Below, in pieces: positions 1 to 7,803 of a stretch of 48,282 nt of DNA. The translations under genes were made by a program, and so were the position numbers. Source of the DNA: an uncultured Lachnospiraceae bacterium (lineage in GTDB: Bacteria > Bacillota > Clostridia > Lachnospirales > Lachnospiraceae); contig CANSUS010000027.1 of NCBI GenBank assembly GCA_947650155.1, positions 1 to 48,282 of the forward strand, given 5' to 3'. Position 1 is the stretch's first letter, and every line of letters begins with the position of its first letter. Below the pieces are notes generated by a model. It saw only the letters and a list, made by a program, of their open reading frames with translations. It was not told the DNA's origin and ran no database searches.

Positions 1-69
1 AATTATAGGTGAAATTTGAGGATTAGAATATCCGCTGGAATATTTGGCGCTTACCTAAAAATAATACGT

Positions 70-1143
70 TTATTCTTTTTTCTGCAGCTTAAATTTAGCA
101 TGAGTGTATATCTTTATTAATGTATTTTCAATCAAAACTGTATATAAATAGTCTAAAGCTACACCAATTATAAAAAGAATTGTTACCGTCATAAAATAAT
201 GTAAAATAAAAGTTTTTGTGTCTTTATGATAATATATATTCCCTTTAAAAATCATATCCCATAAAATCAAACGACTAAGCATGCCAGGACCATGAATCAA
301 AAAAACACCTAATGTATGTTTTCCCAAAAAATTAATTAATTTATAATTTTTTATCCTTAAATTTTTAAATATGTAAAATGCAAAAAAACTATTCAGTACC
401 ATCAACGGTGATTGAGTACCTTCAAAAATCTCAATATACTTTTGTACGGGAGCATATATATGTGTTCCTATCCATGATATAGAAATCTCATAAAGAACAA
501 TTAATGCACTTACAGATAAAAACCCTACATACGAATATTTTTCAAATACATTTTTTACCCCCCCCCACTTCAACAAATAGCCCATAAAAAAATAAATAAA
601 AATTGCGCATCCTAATCTTCCTGTCAAATCAAAATACCCTATAATCAAAGGCATAATATAGACCACCCAAAATAAAACTATCAAAATAAATTGATACTCT
701 TTTATATTTAATCCATCTATTATCCTATTTAAAATTGGAGAGAAAACGTATAAAATTATGTACGCCGAAATAAACCAATACATATAGGTAAATGGAGCAA
801 AAATGCTTTTAATTAACCAAATAAGATCAAATCTAACATATCCAACTATGAATGCAATCCCTAACAATACAACTGCAAAAAATGATGTTTTTATCATCAG
901 TTTTTTTATCTTTTTAAGATCATATCTACAACTTTCAATAAGGAAATAAGATGTGACAATAAAAAACAAGTTTGTTCCTAACGTCCCCCAAGAACCTGCC
1001 AGTATTGCAACAAATTGATTCTTTGAAAATGCCTGATACATAATGGTATCCGAATCAATATGTATTTGATAATGAAAAGCCAAAATACTAAACATGCTAA
1101 TTATTCTCATTAACTCAAAATTAGATTGCCGTTCCTTTTTCAT
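70..1143 (-). CDS. Acyltransferase-3 family membrane O-acyltransferase
   Basis: This is an integral-membrane acyltransferase of the OafA/acyltransferase-3 family, which usually O-acetylates surface polysaccharides. The protein has about ten hydrophobic segments. Near the N-terminus it has the family pattern NFELMRIISMFSILAFHYQIH, with the conserved histidine, and near the C-terminus GVFLIHGPG. I place the start at 1143 because GGGAG lies just upstream of that ATG; an ATG at 1170 has no ribosome site and would overlap the preceding gene's stop. The product is about 357 residues, a normal family length. It is the last gene of the region A operon, so it probably decorates the polymer made there. 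A run of nine G residues lies inside the reading frame (558-566), so expression could vary by slippage. The acyl group and target sugar cannot be read. Confidence 0.88.
   Translation of the reverse strand: MKKERQSNFELMRIISMFSILAFHYQIHIDSDTIMYQAFSKNQFVAILAGSWGTLGTNLFFIVTSYFLIESCRYDLKKIKKLMIKTSFFAVVLLGIAFIVGYVRFDLIWLIKSIFAPFTYMYWFISAYIILYVFSPILNRIIDGLNIKEYQFILIVLFWVVYIMPLIIGYFDLTGRLGCAIFIYFFMGYLLKWGGVKNVFEKYSYVGFLSVSALIVLYEISISWIGTHIYAPVQKYIEIFEGTQSPLMVLNSFFAFYIFKNLRIKNYKLINFLGKHTLGVFLIHGPGMLSRLILWDMIFKGNIYYHKDTKTFILHYFMTVTILFIIGVALDYLYTVLIENTLIKIYTHAKFKLQKKE
558..566 (-). repeat. G9 homopolymer tract inside the acyltransferase gene
   Basis: Nine consecutive C on the plus strand read as G9 in the coding strand and encode the Trp-Gly-Gly-Val stretch of the acyltransferase. 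The surrounding gene is very AT-rich, so the tract stands out. Poly-G runs of this length are known slippage sites in phase-variable surface genes. In this sequence the frame is intact (ON). Confidence 0.7.
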
Positions 1144-1169
1144 TAATTCACTCCCACATAATTTACCCA

Positions 1170-2000
1170 CTATTTAACAATTGCAATACTCAAATCATCC
1201 CCTATGGGACATAGTGTTAAATTACCTTCTATTTCTTTATCAAAATCTTCAACAGCACGTTTCACATTAGGAAAAACTTTAGAAAAGTAATCATGAATCA
1301 AGATAATTCCCCCTGAATTCATTTTAGGATAAAAAAAGCGCAAACCTTCTAATGTTGGCTTATATAAGTCCATATCTAAATTCACAAAGCAAAACTGATC
1401 AACAATGCCCGTAGTTGTATCTGGAAAATAACCCTTCTTAATAATGACATTTTCTTTATATTTCATTTTATTCATTACCCATACTACACTTGTTTCACTA
1501 ATATGTTTAGCATCTGTAAAAGACTCCTCTTGCTCATACTTGAAATCCCTATCATCGAATCCTTCAAAAGTATCAAACAAATATAGTCTTTTATGTGGAA
1601 AATAAAAGTTAATATATTGAGCAAATTCTCCTCTAAAAACTCCTGCTTCAGCAACCTCTCCTTCAATATGATTTTGAATCGTCAATTCTGCATATCGAGA
1701 CAAAAACAATATTCTGCTATCCACTGATAATTGTGCATAACTACTATCTATGCGTTTATGAATTCCTATCTCCTCTAATTGTTTCGGTATATCATTTAAA
1801 CCAATCAAAGAACCTATCAAAATTACATCAAATTTAATATCCATAAGTTCCTGTGGTGAAATTACTGGCAATGAACAGTATACAGTCCCGATTTTATTAA
1901 TATCATTATCAGTAAAAGCAATGATTTCATATTTCTCTTTATTTAAAATCAATACCTTTTCTCCTATACTTCCAGCACCAAATATTATTGCCTTCTCCAT
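1170..2000 (-). CDS. TylF/MycF-type SAM-dependent O-methyltransferase with N-terminal Rossmann-like domain
   Basis: The C-terminal two thirds match macrocin-O-methyltransferase (TylF) proteins: EAGVFRG near residues 118-124, LFDTFEGFDD at 141-150, then FVNLDMDLY and a late IHDYF motif that carries the acidic metal/catalytic residues. The first 70 residues (FGAGSIGEK, then FTDND) resemble the short nucleotide-binding domain often fused to sugar-modifying enzymes. It probably methylates a hydroxyl of a glycan residue or sugar donor. A strong AAAGGAG site precedes the ATG at 2000. It sits between the HAD phosphatase and the acyltransferase at the operon's 3' end. Terminal methylation caps chains in some ABC-exported O-antigens, so a capping role is possible but not shown. 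Confidence 0.85.
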   Translation of the reverse strand: MEKAIIFGAGSIGEKVLILNKEKYEIIAFTDNDINKIGTVYCSLPVISPQELMDIKFDVILIGSLIGLNDIPKQLEEIGIHKRIDSSYAQLSVDSRILFLSRYAELTIQNHIEGEVAEAGVFRGEFAQYINFYFPHKRLYLFDTFEGFDDRDFKYEQEESFTDAKHISETSVVWVMNKMKYKENVIIKKGYFPDTTTGIVDQFCFVNLDMDLYKPTLEGLRFFYPKMNSGGIILIHDYFSKVFPNVKRAVEDFDKEIEGNLTLCPIGDDLSIAIVK

Positions 2001-2010
2001 AACAACTCCT

Positions 2011-2661
2011 TTAACTTAATTTCAAAAAATCTATAATTTCCATAACTGAATCGCATACTGCAATACATTCATCATTATCGATACTTTCAGTTTTTCCAAA
2101 TCCAAAACCGTATGTAACACCTAAAAAATCTAAACCTGATTGTTTAGCCCCTTTTAAATCATAACTGCTATCGCCAATGTATAATAATTCATCCGATCTA
2201 ACTTTTAATTGTTCAATACATATATTAATAATATCCGATTTTTTTAATTTACCATCTAAATCTGATCCTGCTGCATAATCACAATATTCCAATATTCGAA
2301 ACTGCTTCAAAATTTCTATCGCATTTTCATGACTTTTATTTGTCGCAATTGCAATTTTATAATTTTCATTCTTTAGTAATTCTAATAAATTAAACACATC
2401 ATCATAAACTTTAGCCATAAATAATGATTTTTTTTTATAATTGTCCCTAAAAATATTCGCTGCCTTCAAAGCTTCTTCTTTATCCATTCCAAAATATCTT
2501 TGGAATGAGTCTTGCATAGGAGGACCAACAAACTGCTCTAGATTTAAATTATCAGGTTTTATTAATTCCAATTGGAATAAAGTCCTTTCTACCGCATTAA
2601 CTACCCCTTCAGTTGTATCTAATAGCGTGCCATCTAAATCAAATATTATTCCTTTATACAT
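2011..2661 (-). CDS. HAD-superfamily phosphatase (phosphoglycolate phosphatase-like)
   Basis: This is a cytoplasmic HAD hydrolase with a cap domain. Motif I is FDLDGTLLD near the N-terminus with both catalytic aspartates, motif II is ATNKS, and the late acidic motif is YIGDSSYDLKGAK. The chosen start at 2661 follows a GGGAGG site; the ATG overlaps the stop of the upstream aldolase gene by eight bases, which implies translational coupling. The length of about 216 residues is typical. Its neighbours are a pyruvate-aldolase-like enzyme and a KdsB-like cytidylyltransferase, so I infer that it dephosphorylates an ulosonic acid phosphate or its aldehyde precursor, as KdsC does in Kdo synthesis. It is not a KdsC orthologue by sequence, and the substrate is unproven. 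Confidence 0.85.
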   Translation of the reverse strand: MYKGIIFDLDGTLLDTTEGVVNAVERTLFQLELIKPDNLNLEQFVGPPMQDSFQRYFGMDKEEALKAANIFRDNYKKKSLFMAKVYDDVFNLLELLKNENYKIAIATNKSHENAIEILKQFRILEYCDYAAGSDLDGKLKKSDIINICIEQLKVRSDELLYIGDSSYDLKGAKQSGLDFLGVTYGFGFGKTESIDNDECIAVCDSVMEIIDFLKLS

Positions 2662-4282
2662 TATCATCCTCCCAAACATCATCATATAGACTTCGGGTAA
2701 TTAACTTAAAGCATATATGATTTTGCTCACATTCGCTTCTTATATCTGAGAGCATCCCGCGCATCTCTTTATTAAGTAGTTGCAAACCTTCGTAGTCAAT
2801 TTCTTCACTACTTAACTCATCTCGATAAAAATTATCTTTTCCCGAAAATATGAATCCGTCAAGTCCTGCAATATAAATACTTTTTACATTTAAAGATACT
2901 AATAATCTTAATAACAAAATTGCTGAATTATCAATATTTACCCACCCATATTTAATCAATGACAAATAATTAATTATATATTCTTTTTCTTCTCCTTCCT
3001 GTTTTATATTTGATGTGATAATAAGTTTGCTTTTTATTTCATCATGTTTCTGCTCAATAAATTCATATCGTTTAATACCACTAAAGAAAATATAATCTGT
3101 CTTATAATCTACTATTATATTATTGACTGCTATGATAACAGGTTTTTCATTCAATATAAAGTCTTCTATTTTTTCTTTTTCAGTTCGTAATGACTTACCT
3201 GGTGCTAATAGAAGAATCTTTCTATCTTTAATTTCTTTTTTCAATTTTTCTCTGATTATAGTATCATCCACTTCATTATTGAAATAATTAACGTACAATT
3301 TTTCTAACAGAGTATAATTATATTTCTTTTTTTCTTGTTCACTTAATAATTCAATTATGGCACGTAAATCTCTCGATTTTATATTATGTCGCTTTAATAA
3401 CTGATTAACATTAAATACATGTGCATTATGCAAACCTGAAATAAAATATGGAATACTATATCCCCATGTACACTTTTGTTCGATTACAGGCATCTGCATA
3501 TCAATCAGATCTAACAATTCATTCACATTGTACTCAGTCCCATACTTTCGATTTAAAAACTCCATTATCAATTCCGTATGAGCATTCCCAGCCCCCCTTC
3601 CACACCCTAATACTGATGCATCAACAATAATCTCTCTTTTGTCATTAGATGCAATTCTTATAAATTCCTGCGAATTTGAATTTGCCAACATCAAGTTATT
3701 ATGAGAATGAAACCCTAAACGTATATTTCTATTTAAATTATGACTCACTATTTCATATAAATGTCTAATATCACTCTGATACATTGCACCAAAGGTGTCA
3801 ACAATAGAATATGCATAGGGATTAATCTTATTCACTTCCCTAATAAATGCCACAATTTCCTCATCATTATATCCAAGTGTATCGACATGTTGAATAAATA
3901 CAAGATATCCCTTACTTTTGATGAGCTCTCCATACTTTATTGCTTCACATTCTTCTCCTTTTTTAAAACAAATTCTTACTCCGTCTATAGACTTCCCATC
4001 ATAATCAGGTAAAGTATCCACACTAAAACGTCCAACATCTATCAACGCCACATATTTAATGTCCTTTTTTTTATTCAATAAATAATTATTTATTTGTAGA
4101 ACATCACTAAAAACTGCACTCCCATTTTCATATATCCCATCCTTCAAAAATCCCACTTCTATAAAATCTACTTTTGTTTTCTCTAACCCATTGATAAAAT
4201 TATACAAAAATCGCGAACCGTATCTCAATCCATTCAAAGGTGCTTCGCGTAAAGTGCAATCTAATAACTTTATTTGTTCCAT
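2654..4282 (-). CDS. DRE-TIM (HMGL/4-hydroxy-2-oxovalerate aldolase-like) aldolase with fused C-terminal domain
   Basis: Residues 1-300 form a DRE-TIM metallolyase/aldolase domain: LLDCTLRE (6-13) gives the metal-binding Asp and catalytic Arg, FHSHNN (191-196) gives the HxHN metal ligands, and GCGRGAGN (226-233) is the glycine-rich loop seen in DmpG-type aldolases. Known relatives join or split pyruvate and an aldehyde. Residues 350-542 are an extra domain beginning with ILLLAPGKSL (356-365), followed by VNN and a TDYIFFSG segment and GLDGF (473-477). This pattern recalls the DUF115/Maf and GT42 Rossmann-like folds, but that is a weak resemblance. The gene overlaps the cytidylyltransferase by 13 bases and the HAD gene by 8. 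I infer a role in making a 2-keto-3-deoxy sugar acid for the glycan. The aldolase call is good; the product is inferred. Confidence 0.78.
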   Translation of the reverse strand: MEQIKLLDCTLREAPLNGLRYGSRFLYNFINGLEKTKVDFIEVGFLKDGIYENGSAVFSDVLQINNYLLNKKKDIKYVALIDVGRFSVDTLPDYDGKSIDGVRICFKKGEECEAIKYGELIKSKGYLVFIQHVDTLGYNDEEIVAFIREVNKINPYAYSIVDTFGAMYQSDIRHLYEIVSHNLNRNIRLGFHSHNNLMLANSNSQEFIRIASNDKREIIVDASVLGCGRGAGNAHTELIMEFLNRKYGTEYNVNELLDLIDMQMPVIEQKCTWGYSIPYFISGLHNAHVFNVNQLLKRHNIKSRDLRAIIELLSEQEKKKYNYTLLEKLYVNYFNNEVDDTIIREKLKKEIKDRKILLLAPGKSLRTEKEKIEDFILNEKPVIIAVNNIIVDYKTDYIFFSGIKRYEFIEQKHDEIKSKLIITSNIKQEGEEKEYIINYLSLIKYGWVNIDNSAILLLRLLVSLNVKSIYIAGLDGFIFSGKDNFYRDELSSEEIDYEGLQLLNKEMRGMLSDIRSECEQNHICFKLITRSLYDDVWEDDNV

Positions 4283-5019
4283 TCATTTTCTCCCACAAGC
4301 TTTGATTTCATAATCATTCTAACTTTTTCTAAATCTTTGAATGTATCAACAGACAAAGACTCGGAAGCTACTTCTCTAATAATGACCGGTTTGTTATGTT
4401 CTATAAATCGTAAATGATCTATGTCCTCAATTTTTTCTAATTCTCCCATTGGGGTATGCGCATAAAATTGCAATGCTTTTCGATTAAAACATTCCACACC
4501 TATCAATTTTTTATAAGTAACCTTCAATGTCCCCTTGGGGTAAGGAATTGGATTCCTAGACATATAAAGACATCTTCCATTACTTAGGACGGCCAACTTT
4601 ATATTACTTGGATCAATTGTTTCCGCTGGATCTGTCAAACTTCGCATCAAATATCCTGCATATTCGTCTTCAACAATTCTTTGCGGTATCACTTTTCTAA
4701 TGTTTTGTGGAAGTATTAAAGGTTCGTCACCATTTACACATACATAGTAATCTGCCTCCATCCTTTCCGATACTTCACTCAATCTTGTTACATGATTTTC
4801 ATGATCATTCCTTGTCATTATTACTGGCATTTCATACTGATGACATACATCACTAATTCTTTCATCATCTGTGGCTACCACTACTTGGCTCAACTCCTTA
4901 ACTTGTATAACCTGCTGATATACCCACCAAATCATTGGCTTTCCACATATATCTGCCAAAGGCTTACCTGGAAATCTCGTAGAACTATATCGTGCAGGTA
5001 TTATTCCCAAAATATTCAT
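4270..5019 (-). CDS. KdsB-like CMP-3-deoxy-ulosonate cytidylyltransferase
   Basis: Members of this family couple CTP to a 3-deoxy-2-ulosonic acid such as Kdo, giving the CMP-sugar donor. Visible motifs are IPARYSSTRFPGKPL (7-21), VATDDERI (48-55), VNGDEPLI (95-102), the SRNPIPYP block (154-161), and the C-terminal series EDIDHLRFIEH and SVDTFKDLEKV, all characteristic of KdsB. The start at 5019 has AGGAGG placed ideally; an upstream in-frame ATG at 5040 would overlap the radical-SAM gene. The length of 249 residues is normal for KdsB. Kdo is a lipopolysaccharide sugar, so a KdsB homologue in a Gram-positive-looking glycan operon is odd. It lies next to the aldolase and phosphatase expected for such a pathway. 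The exact ulosonic acid is unknown. Confidence 0.87.
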   Translation of the reverse strand: MNILGIIPARYSSTRFPGKPLADICGKPMIWWVYQQVIQVKELSQVVVATDDERISDVCHQYEMPVIMTRNDHENHVTRLSEVSERMEADYYVCVNGDEPLILPQNIRKVIPQRIVEDEYAGYLMRSLTDPAETIDPSNIKLAVLSNGRCLYMSRNPIPYPKGTLKVTYKKLIGVECFNRKALQFYAHTPMGELEKIEDIDHLRFIEHNKPVIIREVASESLSVDTFKDLEKVRMIMKSKLVGENEWNK

Positions 5020-5030
5020 TTTCTTCCTCC

Positions 5031-6017
5031 TTACAAACATCCTCTTTGATATAACTCAAGATTCAATGGTAGTATTTCATCATCTGTTCCATGAGAACAA
5101 TTATAACATTGTATTCCTTCTACTTGTCCCTCCAAATGTTTTTTTCTGACCTCTATCATCTTATCAGAATACCATGCATCTTTCATACTAGTGTGATTCA
5201 AATCTATCATAGCCATTTTATTTAACGCATCTTCATTGCACACTGTTAAAAATCCTTCATAAGATATGGCAATATGTGTAAACGGATAGTAACATGGAAT
5301 AGGTCTTTCAAATACAAAATCTTTTGCATTTTCAGTATGAAATTCTGTGTTTAATCCAGCCTGTTCCCTATTTGACTCTCCACTAAAATTTTGTGCATGA
5401 AAATATACAAAATCATCAACAAAGGGTCTTATGTTTTCATGTATAGCGGATAGTTCATCCAAAACCTCATCTGTAACAACGCAAGATGCCAAAATTTTAT
5501 AGTTTAAATTGCTTTTACAACGATACTCATGTGCAAATTTTAAATTTTGAAAGACCTTATCAAAATCATCCTTTCCATGTACTTTTTGATAAGTTGTTCT
5601 ACTACCTGCATTAATTGAAAATTTAATACTATCTAAACCACTGTCAAAAACTGCTTTTAAGTTTTCTTCATTTGCCAACGCTCCATTAGTTGTTATAAAT
5701 ACATACCCTATTCCACTTTCTTTACAAAATTTTATATATTGAGGAAGATTCCTGCTGATAAATGGCTCTCCGTTCATAAATAGTCCTATTTTCTGTCCGC
5801 CTTCTTCAGCATACTCCTTGATCAGTCTATAAACCAACTCCTCCTTCATTTCACCCTGCCTTCTAATCTGTTTCATTTTATTATGCAAGCAAAAAATGCA
5901 TTGGTGATTACATATATTTGATAATTCTAATCTTAATGTTGCTTTGGAAATATCCGGATATAATACATATTCATCCGATTTAGAAAATTTTGCTTTTATT
6001 TCATCATAATATGCCAT
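5031..6017 (-). CDS. Radical SAM protein with SPASM-like C-terminal cysteines
   Basis: The radical-SAM cluster motif CxxxCxxC is present at residues 36-43 (C36, C40, C43), followed by a GEPF motif and TTNGA, in the order typical of SPASM/twitch enzymes. The C-terminal third carries further cysteines (in PCYYPF, TVCNED, CYNC and a final GCL) suited to an auxiliary iron-sulfur cluster. It has 328 residues, no signal peptide, and should be cytoplasmic. A GAGG site precedes the ATG at 6017. It lies between the Kps-like transferase and the cytidylyltransferase, so it may modify a sugar or sugar-acid (dehydration, epimerisation or carbon rearrangement). There is no candidate precursor peptide next to it, which argues against peptide maturation. 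The reaction is unknown. Confidence 0.85.
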   Translation of the reverse strand: MAYYDEIKAKFSKSDEYVLYPDISKATLRLELSNICNHQCIFCLHNKMKQIRRQGEMKEELVYRLIKEYAEEGGQKIGLFMNGEPFISRNLPQYIKFCKESGIGYVFITTNGALANEENLKAVFDSGLDSIKFSINAGSRTTYQKVHGKDDFDKVFQNLKFAHEYRCKSNLNYKILASCVVTDEVLDELSAIHENIRPFVDDFVYFHAQNFSGESNREQAGLNTEFHTENAKDFVFERPIPCYYPFTHIAISYEGFLTVCNEDALNKMAMIDLNHTSMKDAWYSDKMIEVRKKHLEGQVEGIQCYNCSHGTDDEILPLNLELYQRGCL

Positions 6018-6027
6018 TTCTTATTCC

Positions 6028-7791
6028 TCACTTTTCTGCTATAAAAAGATCAAGAATTTGTCGCAAAGGTTTTGTTGCAACCCATAATTTAGAATTATAT
6101 ATACTGTCTAATTCGCGTTGCATTGCGTTTTCTCTCTCTTTATAAACTTTCATCTCATTTTGTATTTCATTCACTAAACTAAACACATCCCATTTTCTAT
6201 ATTGCCACTTAATTACTACGTGATTTTTTTTATATTCTATAATTCCTTTTATTTTCTTCCCCCATTCTCTTCCCACAATATAATAATCATTATCTCCGCT
6301 GTCAAATTCTTTTTGATTAATAAATATTTTATTTATCTTAATAATTCCCACCGCATTGCCTATAGGGAAAAATTCCATTTCACTAAAATTATTATTTTCA
6401 AATATAAATTCACTCACAATTTCATTATCTTTGTTTCTATTTAAACAGTATAGCTTTTTCTTAATACCTACCGCTTCATTTTTTAACTCTATATATGAAG
6501 ACAACATATCAAAATTAATCTCTGAATCATTTATGGGGCGATTAAACATTTCTATTTCACATTTTGATATCCCTCTTGCCATTAATATTTTCTCATATCG
6601 CTCTTCCTCATTTAACATAAGAATAGAATTATCTAGTCCATACTCAGCCAATATAATATTAATATGTTTTAAAAATATTTCTCTTTCACTGGTATTTTTC
6701 CTACGCCACTCCCAATAATCTGGACTAAACAAAGTTTCCTGCTTTGGCACTAAATAAGCTATAATAAAAAAATTCAAAAAAATATCTTTTATTATCTTTT
6801 CAGATTTAAAATCCTTTTCACATGCAAAAGAAAATGCAACAATATTGCATTCTGTACATGCTACTCTATTCCAAAGCATAGCTTCAAGCAATACATTAGA
6901 TGTAACAGCAGCAATACGTTTACAGGATAAGATAAAATCCATTGGATCTCTTTTTGCCAATAGTTGACACTCATCTCTTAAATACCCTGGATGCTCCCGT
7001 ATTGTCCATTCGTCAGAATCATATATCTTTGAGCATTTATAATAAATATCCTCATCTGTATATGCTTCTCTGCAGAATGCATGTGGATAAACTTTTCCCC
7101 CCATCCCACAAACCCCTAATTCATACCTATATCCACCATTATTGAGTAATGGCTGTAAATGCAATGTTTCACTCTTCCCAAATAGTGCCAATAACTCCTT
7201 TCGACTGAAAAAATTAATATCTTTACATTCACCTATAAAATTTTGGTATCTTTTTTGACACTCAAAACTTTCATATAGCTGTCCCTTAGTATTTGCATAC
7301 ATTAAACTCATCGGGAAACCATTTGATTTTCTAAATGTAGAGAACTCATAATTAATTAATTCAAACTTATATTTTTGGGCCATATATCTGATACTTTCAT
7401 AAGCTTCTCCAAAAACAATAAATCCTTTTATATCTTTATCACTTGTTTCATTAATTTCACAAATAAAATTTTCAACAAACTTTTCAAATTCCAAATCCCG
7501 TTGTGTTAATAGATCCATAAATAACTTTGTACGTGATCCACATTTTTTTTCCTTGTTTTCAAAAAATTTTTTTGGAATCCCAAGACTTGTCACATTCTTT
7601 CTTTCCTCCTCAGAAATTTTCTCCATATCATATTCATTAAAAAATATTTCATTATATTCTAACGATTGATTAATGTATTCTTCATTTGTTATAATTGGCC
7701 ATTCATTTTTTTTACCAATATATAGCGCATTTAAATATGAATGAAACACATGACCTACATATAGAATACTTAAAACAACTTGAATATACAT
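6028..7791 (-). CDS. Large GT-B-like protein with Kps/Kdo-transferase-like motifs
   Basis: I do not recognise this 587-residue protein with confidence. Its middle resembles capsule-synthesis (KpsC/KpsS-type) or CDP-glycerol-transferase-like GT-B enzymes: a YDSDEWTIREHPGYL segment (257-271) with a central His-Pro at 267-268, then AAVTSNVLLEAMLWNR (294-309), which fits the 'NS..LEAL.G' donor-site loop of that group. The C-terminus ends in an amphipathic tail (SKLWVATKPLR) like those on many polysaccharide glycosyltransferases. It lies between the ABC exporter genes and the CMP-ulosonate cassette. I therefore suggest it transfers the CMP-activated ulosonic acid, perhaps as a chain cap. The start at 7791 has AAGGAAG upstream. 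A different nucleotide-sugar or polyol-phosphate donor remains possible. Confidence 0.5.
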   Translation of the reverse strand: MYIQVVLSILYVGHVFHSYLNALYIGKKNEWPIITNEEYINQSLEYNEIFFNEYDMEKISEEERKNVTSLGIPKKFFENKEKKCGSRTKLFMDLLTQRDLEFEKFVENFICEINETSDKDIKGFIVFGEAYESIRYMAQKYKFELINYEFSTFRKSNGFPMSLMYANTKGQLYESFECQKRYQNFIGECKDINFFSRKELLALFGKSETLHLQPLLNNGGYRYELGVCGMGGKVYPHAFCREAYTDEDIYYKCSKIYDSDEWTIREHPGYLRDECQLLAKRDPMDFILSCKRIAAVTSNVLLEAMLWNRVACTECNIVAFSFACEKDFKSEKIIKDIFLNFFIIAYLVPKQETLFSPDYWEWRRKNTSEREIFLKHINIILAEYGLDNSILMLNEEERYEKILMARGISKCEIEMFNRPINDSEINFDMLSSYIELKNEAVGIKKKLYCLNRNKDNEIVSEFIFENNNFSEMEFFPIGNAVGIIKINKIFINQKEFDSGDNDYYIVGREWGKKIKGIIEYKKNHVVIKWQYRKWDVFSLVNEIQNEMKVYKERENAMQRELDSIYNSKLWVATKPLRQILDLFIAEK

Positions 7792-7803
7792 ATATCTTCC
7801 TTT

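Noticed and set aside
1-69. Possible 5' end of another gene beyond the acyltransferase
   Set aside because: No start codon with a ribosome site and no hairpin terminator is visible in these bases; the stretch is too short to judge.
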